45,521 nucleotides of DNA, from positions 3,583 through 49,103 of the forward strand of contig JAHZHX010000008.1 in assembly GCA_019420065.1 (NCBI GenBank). Direction: 5' to 3'. The position numbers and the translations under genes are program-made. Positions 8,339 through 15,440 of this stretch are shown here, one piece after another. The stretch comes from Clostridiales bacterium (GTDB taxonomy: Bacteria > Bacillota > Clostridia > Christensenellales > Aristaeellaceae). The notes under the pieces were generated by a model. That model was not told the DNA's origin, did not search any database, and was given only the letters and a program-made list of their open reading frames with translations. Position 1 is the stretch's first letter; each line of letters begins with the position of its first letter.

Positions 8339-9190
8339 ATGTTCCACCGTAAAAAAAGTCTGATCCTGTTTTTGCTGCCGGGGCTGGCCGGACTGATGAT
8401 TTTTTATGTTGTTCCCTTTTTCGGCGGCATTTATTATTCGATGACGGACGGCACCATCAACAATGCCTTTGTGGGGATCGAAAATTACCGGCGGATCCTG
8501 AAAAACGAGGTTTTTTTGTTGGGCCTGAAAAACACCATAGAGCTGTCGCTTCTGTGCGCGCCGCTGATTTTTGTGGTATCGTTTGCTTTGGCTGCTATGC
8601 TCAGAACGCTCAGAGAAAAAAGTTTGCCTTATCGCAATGTGCTGGTGATGCCCTACCTGATGCCTACCTCGGCGCTGCTGCTGGTCTGGCTGGTACTGTT
8701 TGATTATGGCGGCATTGTGAACCGACTGATAGCCGCCTGCGGCCTGGAACGCGTATTGTGGCTGGAGAGCGCCGCGCTGCGCGTGCCGATCGTGCTGATG
8801 TATATTTGGAAAAACGTTGGTTTTTCGGTGGTCATTTTTGCCGCCGCCCTGCAGGCTATTCCCGAGGCCTATTACGAATTTGCTTCTCTGGAAGGGGCCA
8901 ATCCCATTCAAAAAGAGCTGAAAATCACGCTGCCGCAGATTTTGCCCACGGCCTTTCTGGTTTTTGTGCTGGCATGGGTCAACGCCTTCAAGATTTTTAA
9001 GGAAATCTATTTTATCGGCGGCGCGTATCCGCATGACGCGGTATATACTTTGCAGCATTTTATGAACAACAAGTTTGCCATGCTCGATTATCAGGACGTC
9101 ACTACGGCGGCGTATTCCTTTGCGGTAATTGTTCTGGCGCTCTTTGGCGTGCTGTACATGAGCAAGTCTGTACGCACAAACGAGGTGTAA
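8339..9190 (+). CDS. ABC sugar-type transporter permease (MalF/UgpA-like)
   Basis: A 283-residue permease with six predicted TM helices, starting in the first helix (KKSLILFLLPGLAGLMIFYV). The EAA loop that docks onto the ATPase is visible (YEFASLEGANPIQKELKITLPQI is its region), with the conserved G and LP. AAGGAGG (8327-8333) precedes ATG 8339. It pairs with the MalG-like gene that begins 13 bases downstream. Family role: one half of the transmembrane channel of a binding-protein-dependent importer. No ATPase gene is encoded in this operon, so the energising subunit must be shared. Confidence 0.88.
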   Translation: MFHRKKSLILFLLPGLAGLMIFYVVPFFGGIYYSMTDGTINNAFVGIENYRRILKNEVFLLGLKNTIELSLLCAPLIFVVSFALAAMLRTLREKSLPYRNVLVMPYLMPTSALLLVWLVLFDYGGIVNRLIAACGLERVLWLESAALRVPIVLMYIWKNVGFSVVIFAAALQAIPEAYYEFASLEGANPIQKELKITLPQILPTAFLVFVLAWVNAFKIFKEIYFIGGAYPHDAVYTLQHFMNNKFAMLDYQDVTTAAYSFAVIVLALFGVLYMSKSVRTNEV

Positions 9191-9203
9191 GGGGGGAATG
9201 AAA

Positions 9204-10076
9204 ATGAAAAAAAGACGCCGTCATCCCCTGCGCCCGGGAAGGCTGATATGTATTCTGCTTTTGTGCGTGGTCTGCTTTTTTGTGCTGCTGCCCATCGTGC
9301 TGACATTTTTGTATTCCTTCTTTCCGCAGAGCGAGATCAAGGCGTATCTGGGCACGCGCAACAATTACTCGGATGAAGCGTTCATGCAGATTCTGCTTTC
9401 GCCCGCCCGGGTATCGCTGCGGCAGTACTATACGGTGCTGATTGAAAAGCCCATGTATTTGCAGCTTTTTGTCAACTCTGCCAAATATACCTGCGCCATT
9501 CTGGCCGGGCAGGCGCTGGTGATCCCCATGACGGCCTACGCGCTGAGCCGTTTCCGCTTCCATGGCCGCGATCTGCTCTTTTTCTGCGTGCTGGTGCTGA
9601 TGCTGCTGCCTTTCCAGGTAACGATGGCGCCCTCGGTGATTACCATGCGCACGCTGGGGCTGATGGATACGGCCTGGGCGGTGATACTGCCCATGGTATT
9701 CTCTCCTTTTTATATATTTCTGCTGCGTCAGTTCATGATCGGACTGCCCAATGAGCTGTTGGAAGCGGGCATGATTGACGGGGCGGGCACCTGGCGCTGC
9801 TTTATCCATGTGGTGGTGCCGGTGTGCAAGCCTATTCTGGGCGCGGCGGCGGCGCTGTCCTTTGCCGATTGCTGGAACATGGTCGAGCAGCCGCTGATTT
9901 ATCTGAGCAAGCGTCAAAGTGCCATGCCGCTGTCGGTGATGTTCAACCAGATCAGCACCAGCAACAGTGAGATTGCCTTTGCGGGCGCGGCGCTTTATAT
10001 CCTGCCGGCATTGCTGATATACAGTTACTTCCAGGAGGACATTCTGCTGGGCATTCAGCTGAGCGAATTGAAATAA
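9204..10076 (+). CDS. ABC sugar-type transporter permease (MalG/UgpE-like)
   Basis: A 290-residue permease. The N-terminus is strongly basic (KKRRRHPLRPGR) and is followed by six predicted TM helices. The EAA loop reads ELLEAGMIDGAGTWRCFIHV followed by a conserved P. ATG 9204 is preferred because the G-rich ribosome binding site (9191-9196) is 7 bases upstream; ATG 9198 is only one base from it. It is the expected partner of the MalF-like gene directly upstream. The adaptor gene follows after 16 bp, so permeases and adaptor are very likely on one transcript. Confidence 0.88.
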   Translation: MKKRRRHPLRPGRLICILLLCVVCFFVLLPIVLTFLYSFFPQSEIKAYLGTRNNYSDEAFMQILLSPARVSLRQYYTVLIEKPMYLQLFVNSAKYTCAILAGQALVIPMTAYALSRFRFHGRDLLFFCVLVLMLLPFQVTMAPSVITMRTLGLMDTAWAVILPMVFSPFYIFLLRQFMIGLPNELLEAGMIDGAGTWRCFIHVVVPVCKPILGAAAALSFADCWNMVEQPLIYLSKRQSAMPLSVMFNQISTSNSEIAFAGAALYILPALLIYSYFQEDILLGIQLSELK

Positions 10077-10092
10077 AGGGGAATTGTTGTTT

Positions 10093-11451
10093 ATGAACCG
10101 TAAATCAAAGGCCATGAAGGGTTTGCTGACGCTGGCAATCGTTATTGCGCTGTGCATGTTTTTTGCCCGCACGGTGCAAACCATCACAACGCCCAAAATT
10201 CAGCGCATTTCCGCAACAAAGGGCAAACTGGAACAGAAAATTTCGCTTACGGGCAAAATCTACTTTCCTGAAACCGAGAGCGTAAAAGTTGAAAACGCCA
10301 AAAAGCTCGGCATTACGGTGGACAAAGTGAACGTGCGCGTTGGCTATTATGTCAATGAGGGCGACGTGCTGTTTACCGCATACGCGCCTGAGTATGAGCA
10401 AAAGCTCAAAGATCTGGAAGAAAAACGCGACGAGAAGGTAAAGGAGTATGCCGCCCAGTACGCCAGCGGCATCCGTTTGCGCCAGACTTCGGCGCAGAAT
10501 GAAATGTACAACGAGATGATGGAGTCGATCGGCAATTATTATACCGCCCGTTATGCCGTCATCGCCCAGGCGAATGCCGAGAGCTACACGCTGCCTGCGG
10601 ATGAAGCGCAGCTAACGTCCATCACGGACGGCTCCGATAAGCTCAACGAGCTGAGTGCGGCGCTCAAAGAACGATCCGCGGCGCGCGACGCGGCTATCCA
10701 GCAGCTGTACGACCTGTATGAAGGCAAGCTTTACGGCGTGTACCGCGTGGGCGATACCACCTTCGAGCATATCAAGAAGATGGATGAGCTGCGGGCGGCG
10801 ATCGATGATTTTGACCGCCAGCTGCTGGAATTGCAGCAGCTTAATGATTCCCTTACGGAGATCAAGGCGCCTCATGCCGGCTATATTACTTCTTTTGAGC
10901 TCAAGGCGGGTGACGCTTATGACGGCAGCAAGGAAGCGTATGCCATGACGACGGAGGAGGGCGTGCCTGCGCTGCGGGCGGATATAAGCAGCGTGAACAA
11001 AGCCATTCAGGCGGGGCACAAGGTAACGCTGACGCAAAATGACGTGAGCACCGAGGTAGATAAGGTAGAAACGGACGCCGACGGGAAAAAGTATGCCTAT
11101 ATCAAGCTGGACAGCAAGACGCTCAAGGCGGCCGGCGGCATGACGCGCCTGCTCAATGACGGCGATATTGCCATGACGCTGACGTACAAGGCGCAAAAGA
11201 GCGCCACGCTTTTGCCTGCCAGCGCCGTGCGCTCGGACGGCAGCGATAATTATTATGTGTATATCGTCAATTCCTCCTATGGCGGCTTGCTGGATAACGG
11301 CGGCTATACGGTGAGCAAAATGACGGTCACGGTGCTTGAGAAGAGCGATCAGATTGTTGCCGTGGCCGAGGATTTGAACTATCGGGAAATCGCGGATCGT
11401 GAGGATCGGACGCTGACGGATGGTCAGGCGGTGATGGACTATGTCGATTAA
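10093..11451 (+). CDS. HlyD/MacA-like membrane-fusion (adaptor) protein
   Basis: A 452-residue protein with one N-terminal TM helix (residues ~8-27). Two lipoyl-type half motifs (VNVRVGYYVNEGDVLF near residue 80 and IKAPHAGYITSFELKAGDA near 260) flank a ~150-residue helical hairpin, followed by beta-barrel and membrane-proximal segments (ALRADISSVNKAIQAGHKV, TLLPASAVRSDGSDNYYVYI). This is the layout of the membrane-fusion proteins of MacAB- and HlyD-type exporters. ATG 10093 is chosen with AGGGGAA (10077-10083) upstream; a TTG at 10084 is the alternative. It overlaps the next gene by 11 bp. Finding an exporter adaptor directly behind importer permeases is unusual. Confidence 0.8.
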   Translation: MNRKSKAMKGLLTLAIVIALCMFFARTVQTITTPKIQRISATKGKLEQKISLTGKIYFPETESVKVENAKKLGITVDKVNVRVGYYVNEGDVLFTAYAPEYEQKLKDLEEKRDEKVKEYAAQYASGIRLRQTSAQNEMYNEMMESIGNYYTARYAVIAQANAESYTLPADEAQLTSITDGSDKLNELSAALKERSAARDAAIQQLYDLYEGKLYGVYRVGDTTFEHIKKMDELRAAIDDFDRQLLELQQLNDSLTEIKAPHAGYITSFELKAGDAYDGSKEAYAMTTEEGVPALRADISSVNKAIQAGHKVTLTQNDVSTEVDKVETDADGKKYAYIKLDSKTLKAAGGMTRLLNDGDIAMTLTYKAQKSATLLPASAVRSDGSDNYYVYIVNSSYGGLLDNGGYTVSKMTVTVLEKSDQIVAVAEDLNYREIADREDRTLTDGQAVMDYVD

Positions 11452-12637
11452 GCGCATTGCAGCGCTCAGCCTGTGCGCGGTGCTGATTGCCCTGTGCGTT
11501 TGGCAGGTATATCAGATAAAGCCCTTGCTGCAATATGTGGTTTCCGCGCCGGAGATCGAAGCGCCCGCGGAACCGGCTGAAAGGGAGAAGCAGGACAAAA
11601 AAATCAGCGCGCTGGAAAAAACGCTTCAGCGGATCGAACAGATGGCTGAGAACTGGAGCGGGATCATTTCGGCATACGCCGTTACCAGCGATGCGGCGCG
11701 GATCAATATGGAGGGCGTTGGCGCAAGGACGGCTGCGGCGCATCTGACGGGCGAATACGGCGGCAGTGCGGCCTTGCCGGATCGGCTGATGGCGGCCGGG
11801 CGCGCGTTCTATCCCGAAGAGCTGCGGCAGGGCGACAAGGTGATTATTCTGGACGAGCAGCTGGCCATTGCGCTGTTTCGTACCGGCGACCCGATAGGAC
11901 GCACGGTGCGGCTGGAAAACGGCGAATATACGGTGGTCGGGATTGCGCGGCACAGTCGCGCTGCGGGGGATATGGAGGAATACGGCGCCTATGTGCCGCT
12001 GCTGGCGCTGACCGATCTTCCCATGCAATCGCTGACCGTGTGGGGCAAGGGCGTTGCCGGCGCGGGTGCGCAGGCAAAGTTCAAGGCTGATATGGAGGCG
12101 TGGCAGGCAGGAAACCTGTTCAGCCTGACAAAGGAACGCTCACGGGCGGTGCTCCCCGTGTGGCTGCTGCTGACAACGATAGGGCTGCTGCTGCTTCTGA
12201 TGCTGTACCGTGCCTACGGGCAAATGGTTCTGCGCCTGACAGCGGATTACAGGAGGCGGCTGGAGCATTGCTTTGCTGTACAGATGACGCCCCGGCTGGC
12301 GGCGTATGCGCTTTTGTCGGCGCTGCTGCTGCTTGCCCTGCTGCTGATTTCCTATGGCTGGGCGCAGGTGCTTTTGTGGCCGGTCAATATTTTTCCGGAA
12401 TGGATTCCGGCCGTGCCGGTGGAAATCAGCGATATATTGACAACCTATTGGCAGAACGTCAGCGATACCTGCGAAATTTCCGAGCTGCGGTCGGCCCAGG
12501 TGATGACGCTGCGTATGTGGCATATGATCCTGCGCCTGCTGTGTCTGTTTGAGGGCGCGGTGGCGGTTCATTCCCTGGGTATGCTGCGCGGCAGGCAGCT
12601 GCGGGAAAAGCGCTCGATGGCTGCGGAAAACGCATGA
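11441..12637 (+). CDS. MacB-core-like membrane protein without ATPase domain
   Basis: A 398-residue protein: TM helix 1 at residues ~4-23, an extracytoplasmic domain to ~225, then three predicted TM helices (~232-250, ~285-310, ~365-385). Part of the extracytoplasmic domain matches the MacB periplasmic core: GDKVIILDEQLAIALF, then DPIGRTVRLENGEYTVVGIA. The C-terminal helices are compatible with a reduced FtsX domain. MacB proteins normally carry or pair with an ATPase; none is encoded here. The gene overlaps the adaptor gene by 11 bp, which fits a MacA/MacB-like complex. A terminator follows at once. Function is inferred only to the level of an envelope complex. Confidence 0.7.
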   Translation: MSIKRIAALSLCAVLIALCVWQVYQIKPLLQYVVSAPEIEAPAEPAEREKQDKKISALEKTLQRIEQMAENWSGIISAYAVTSDAARINMEGVGARTAAAHLTGEYGGSAALPDRLMAAGRAFYPEELRQGDKVIILDEQLAIALFRTGDPIGRTVRLENGEYTVVGIARHSRAAGDMEEYGAYVPLLALTDLPMQSLTVWGKGVAGAGAQAKFKADMEAWQAGNLFSLTKERSRAVLPVWLLLTTIGLLLLLMLYRAYGQMVLRLTADYRRRLEHCFAVQMTPRLAAYALLSALLLLALLLISYGWAQVLLWPVNIFPEWIPAVPVEISDILTTYWQNVSDTCEISELRSAQVMTLRMWHMILRLLCLFEGAVAVHSLGMLRGRQLREKRSMAAENA

Positions 12638-12640
12638 ATT

Positions 12641-12683
12641 GCGCGGAGAGAAGTCCATGGGATATTCTCTCTGCGCTTTTTTT
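12641..12683 (+). terminator. Rho-independent terminator of the propeller-SBP operon
   Basis: GCGCGGAGAGA (12641-12651) pairs with TCTCTCTGCGC (12666-12676) with one G-U pair and a 14-nt loop, followed by seven T (12677-12683). Confidence 0.88.
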
Positions 12684-12692
12684 GCAAAAGGC

Positions 12693-12721
12693 TTGAATAA
12701 TGGCAGGGTTATGAGTACAAT
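12693..12721 (+). promoter_or_regulatory. Promoter of the PHP/kinase pair
   Basis: TTGAAT (12693-12698) and TACAAT (12716-12721) with a 17-bp spacer, lying between the preceding terminator and ATG 12744. The leader is only ~15-20 nt. Confidence 0.6.
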
Positions 12722-12743
12722 CATGGGGAAAGGGTGATAAAAA

Positions 12744-13553
12744 ATGGAACATTTGCCATTTTCCATGAAGCATGATCTGCATTGCCATTCCACGCTTTCC
12801 TCCTGCTGCAAGGAGGAAGCCTGCACGGCGGACGCGGTTTTTGCGCAGGCCCATCAATGGGGCTACGATACGCTGTGCCTGACCAACCATATGTGGGATC
12901 CCGATGTGCCCGGCGCGTGGCCCTGGTATGCGCCGCAGACGGTGGAGCATGTGCTCAGCGCTTTGCCGCTGCCGACATATCCAGATATGCGCACGCTGAT
13001 GGGCTGCGAGATTGAACTGAGCCGCGACGGCGTGCTGGCGCTGCGGCGCGATCATTTTGATTTGTTTGATTTTGTGGTGATTCCGCCCAACCATATGCAT
13101 ATGCTGGATTTTGTGCGCCCGCGCAGCATGGACACGCCTGCGAAGATTGCCGAACATTTTATGGCGCGCATGGAATTGCTGGCCGGGATGGATCTGCCTT
13201 TTGAAAAGATCGGGTTTGCGCATCTTACCACCTCTCTGATGTTCCGTGAAGGGAATGTGCTGGATGTGTTCGGCGCCATTGAGGAAAAGCGCATGATGCC
13301 GGTCTTTGAACGTCTTGCGCGGGCGGGGGCCGGGATCGAGCTCAACGGCGCCGCTTTTGCCAAGTACGATGAAGCGCCGGAGGCGTATCTGCGCATTTAT
13401 CGCATGGCCAAACGGGCGGGCTGCAAGTTCTACTGCTCGTCGGATGCGCATACGCTGGCGGCATATGCCCGGGTACGGGAGGTGCTGCCTCCGATCGTGG
13501 AGGCGCTGGAACTGACGGGGGACGACCGCTATGTCGTTCCGGAAAGGCGGTAA
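12744..13553 (+). CDS. PHP-domain metal-dependent phosphoesterase
   Basis: A 269-residue protein of the PHP superfamily (histidinol-phosphatase HisK-like, DNA polymerase PHP-like). The metal-binding signature HDLHCHS lies at residues 10-16. Further expected ligands are TNHMW, GCEIE, a histidine in FAHLT and the C-terminal SSDAH. These enzymes hydrolyse phosphomonoesters with two or three metal ions. AAGGGTG upstream of ATG 12744 serves as ribosome binding site. It is followed after 3 bp by a sugar-1-kinase-like gene, so a role in removing or recycling a sugar phosphate is plausible. No his genes are near, which argues against a dedicated histidine-pathway role. Confidence 0.78.
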   Translation: MEHLPFSMKHDLHCHSTLSSCCKEEACTADAVFAQAHQWGYDTLCLTNHMWDPDVPGAWPWYAPQTVEHVLSALPLPTYPDMRTLMGCEIELSRDGVLALRRDHFDLFDFVVIPPNHMHMLDFVRPRSMDTPAKIAEHFMARMELLAGMDLPFEKIGFAHLTTSLMFREGNVLDVFGAIEEKRMMPVFERLARAGAGIELNGAAFAKYDEAPEAYLRIYRMAKRAGCKFYCSSDAHTLAAYARVREVLPPIVEALELTGDDRYVVPERR

Positions 13554-13556
13554 AAA

Positions 13557-14636
13557 ATGCAGCATATCGTTGAAGCGTTTATGATTGAGGGAACGGCATG
13601 CAATATCCGCCCTTACGGTAGTGGGCATATCAACAGCACCTACTGCGTGGAAACGACGGCGGGGAAACGCTATATCCTGCAAAAAATCAATACGGCGGTA
13701 TTCCGGGACGCCGATACGCTGATGGATAATATCGTCAGGGTTACCGGGTACCTGCGTGATATGGGACTGGACGAACGGCATGTACTGACCATTATCCCTG
13801 CCCGCGGCGGCGCGCTTTATATGCGGGATGGAGACGGGATATGCTGGCGGGTATACGCCTTTGTGACGGGTGGAAAATGCCTGGATGCGGCGGATGAAAC
13901 GGCGTTTTATCAAAGCGGCGTGGCGTTTGGGCGTTTCCAGAGACAGCTGATCGATTTCCCGGCCGGCACGCTGAAGGAAGTGCTGCCCAGGTTCCATGAT
14001 ACACCGCATCGGTATGAAGCGCTGCATGCGGCGATTGCGGCCGATGTGTGCGGCCGGGCGCGGAGTGTGGCGGCGGAAATCGATTTTGCGCTGACGCGCG
14101 AGGCGGAGGCCGACTATTTCACCGCCCGGCTGCGCGACGGCAGACTGCCGCTGCGGGTCACGCACAATGACACCAAGCTCAATAACGTGATCCTTGACGA
14201 AAAGGATGGAAGCCCGCTGTGCGTGATCGACTTGGATACCGTTATGCCGGGCGCTGCCGCCTATGATTTTGGCGACTCCCTGCGCTTTGGGGCCAGCACT
14301 GCCGCGGAGGACGAGCGCGACCTGTCGCGCGTGCATTTGTCGCCGGGAATGTATGAAGCGTATGCGCGCGGGTTTTTGCAGGAATGCGGAGCGGTCATGA
14401 CGCGGGACGAGGTGCTTTCACTGCCGCGCGGCGCGGAAATGATGACGCTGGAATGCGGCGTGCGCTTCCTGACGGATTATTTGCAGGGCGATACCTATTT
14501 TGCCGTTCATCGCGAGGGCCATAATCTGGATCGCTGCCGCACGCAGTTCGTGCTGCTGCGCGAGATGGAGGAAAAGCGGGCGGAAACGGCGGCGATCATT
14601 GCGCGCTGCATGGCGGAGATGCAGCGTGTCAATTAA
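13557..14636 (+). CDS. NahK-like sugar kinase (APH phosphotransferase fold)
   Basis: A 359-residue member of the aminoglycoside-phosphotransferase/choline-kinase fold, closest by eye to N-acetylhexosamine 1-kinases. The N-terminal nucleotide-binding part has GSGHINSTY (residues 22-30) and YILQKINTAVFRD. The catalytic loop is THNDTKLNN (about 200-210) and the metal-binding motif is VIDLDTVMPG. NahK phosphorylates GlcNAc/GalNAc at C1 in mucin and milk-glycan salvage. ATG 13557 is 3 bp after the PHP stop, with GGAAAGGCGG (13541-13550) upstream. Substrate is inferred; no lacto-N-biose phosphorylase or epimerase gene lies in the window. Confidence 0.72.
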   Translation: MQHIVEAFMIEGTACNIRPYGSGHINSTYCVETTAGKRYILQKINTAVFRDADTLMDNIVRVTGYLRDMGLDERHVLTIIPARGGALYMRDGDGICWRVYAFVTGGKCLDAADETAFYQSGVAFGRFQRQLIDFPAGTLKEVLPRFHDTPHRYEALHAAIAADVCGRARSVAAEIDFALTREAEADYFTARLRDGRLPLRVTHNDTKLNNVILDEKDGSPLCVIDLDTVMPGAAAYDFGDSLRFGASTAAEDERDLSRVHLSPGMYEAYARGFLQECGAVMTRDEVLSLPRGAEMMTLECGVRFLTDYLQGDTYFAVHREGHNLDRCRTQFVLLREMEEKRAETAAIIARCMAEMQRVN

Positions 14637-14655
14637 GCGCCGAAAATGTATAATT

Positions 14656-14697
14656 CAGACAGGAAATATTGCTAAACGTCTGGCTGTCTGCTATGAT
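14656..14697 (+). promoter_or_regulatory. Promoter with inverted repeat for the ABC-2 exporter operon
   Basis: TTGCTA (14669-14674) and TATGAT (14692-14697) are 17 bp apart. CAGACAG (14656-14662) and CTGTCTG (14684-14690) form a perfect 7-bp inverted repeat flanking the -35 and reaching the -10. This placement suits a repressor site; the protein is unknown. Confidence 0.5.
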
Positions 14698-14726
14698 GGC
14701 GGCAAGCATAAGGGGAGGTTAAAAAG

Positions 14727-15440
14727 ATGCTGAAAATCGAAGGACTTACAAAAACCTATGGCGCCCAGAAAGCGGTGGACCACCTGTCGCTGCATATCAG
14801 GCCGGGCGAGATCTACGGCTTTATCGGCCACAACGGCGCGGGGAAAACGACGACGCTTAAATCCTGCGCGGGTATTCTGCGCTTTGACGAGGGCGAGATC
14901 CTGGTGGACGGCGTTTCCATCCGCAAAAATCCGCTGGAATGCAAGCGCAAAATGGCCTATATTCCCGATAATCCTGATCTGTATGAGTTTTTGACGGGCA
15001 TTCAGTACCTTAATTTTGTGGCCGATATATACGGCGTGCCCGCGGCGGAACGGCAGGAGCGCATTGCGCATTACAGCGCGGCGCTGGAGCTGACGGACGA
15101 TCTGGGACAAAAGGTGAGCGCCTATTCGCATGGCATGAAGCAGAAGCTGGCGGTCATTTCCGCTTTGATCCATGAACCCAAGCTTTTGATGATGGACGAA
15201 CCCTTTGTCGGCCTTGATCCCAAGGCGGCGCATACGCTCAAGGCGATCATGCGTTCCTTCTGCGATGCGGGCGGGGCGATCTTCTTTTCGACTCATGTGC
15301 TGGAGGTAGCGGAAAAGCTGTGCGACAAGGTGGCCATCATTCGCGGCGGCAAGCTGGTCATCGCGGGCGATACCGAAACGGTGCGCGGCAACGAGTCGCT
15401 GGAGGATGTGTTCCTGGAACTGGAGGATGAGCATGCTTAA
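14727..15440 (+). CDS. ABC exporter ATP-binding protein (CcmA/ABC-2 type)
   Basis: A 237-residue ATPase with Walker A GHNGAGKTT (residues 34-42), the degenerate signature YSHGMKQKL typical of ABC-2 exporters, Walker B LLMMDEPFVGLD and H-loop STHVLEVAE. AAGGGGAGG (14710-14718) precedes ATG 14727. The 3' end overlaps the next gene by 8 bp; that gene is the matching permease. Exporters of this kind move drugs, lipids or peptides; nothing in the sequence decides which. Confidence 0.9.
   Translation: MLKIEGLTKTYGAQKAVDHLSLHIRPGEIYGFIGHNGAGKTTTLKSCAGILRFDEGEILVDGVSIRKNPLECKRKMAYIPDNPDLYEFLTGIQYLNFVADIYGVPAAERQERIAHYSAALELTDDLGQKVSAYSHGMKQKLAVISALIHEPKLLMMDEPFVGLDPKAAHTLKAIMRSFCDAGGAIFFSTHVLEVAEKLCDKVAIIRGGKLVIAGDTETVRGNESLEDVFLELEDEHA

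Noticed and set aside
12459..14336. Minus-strand open frame of 625 codons opposite the PHP and NahK-like genes
   Set aside because: It crosses three real genes and their promoter, has no start signal, and its composition is typical of an antisense shadow.
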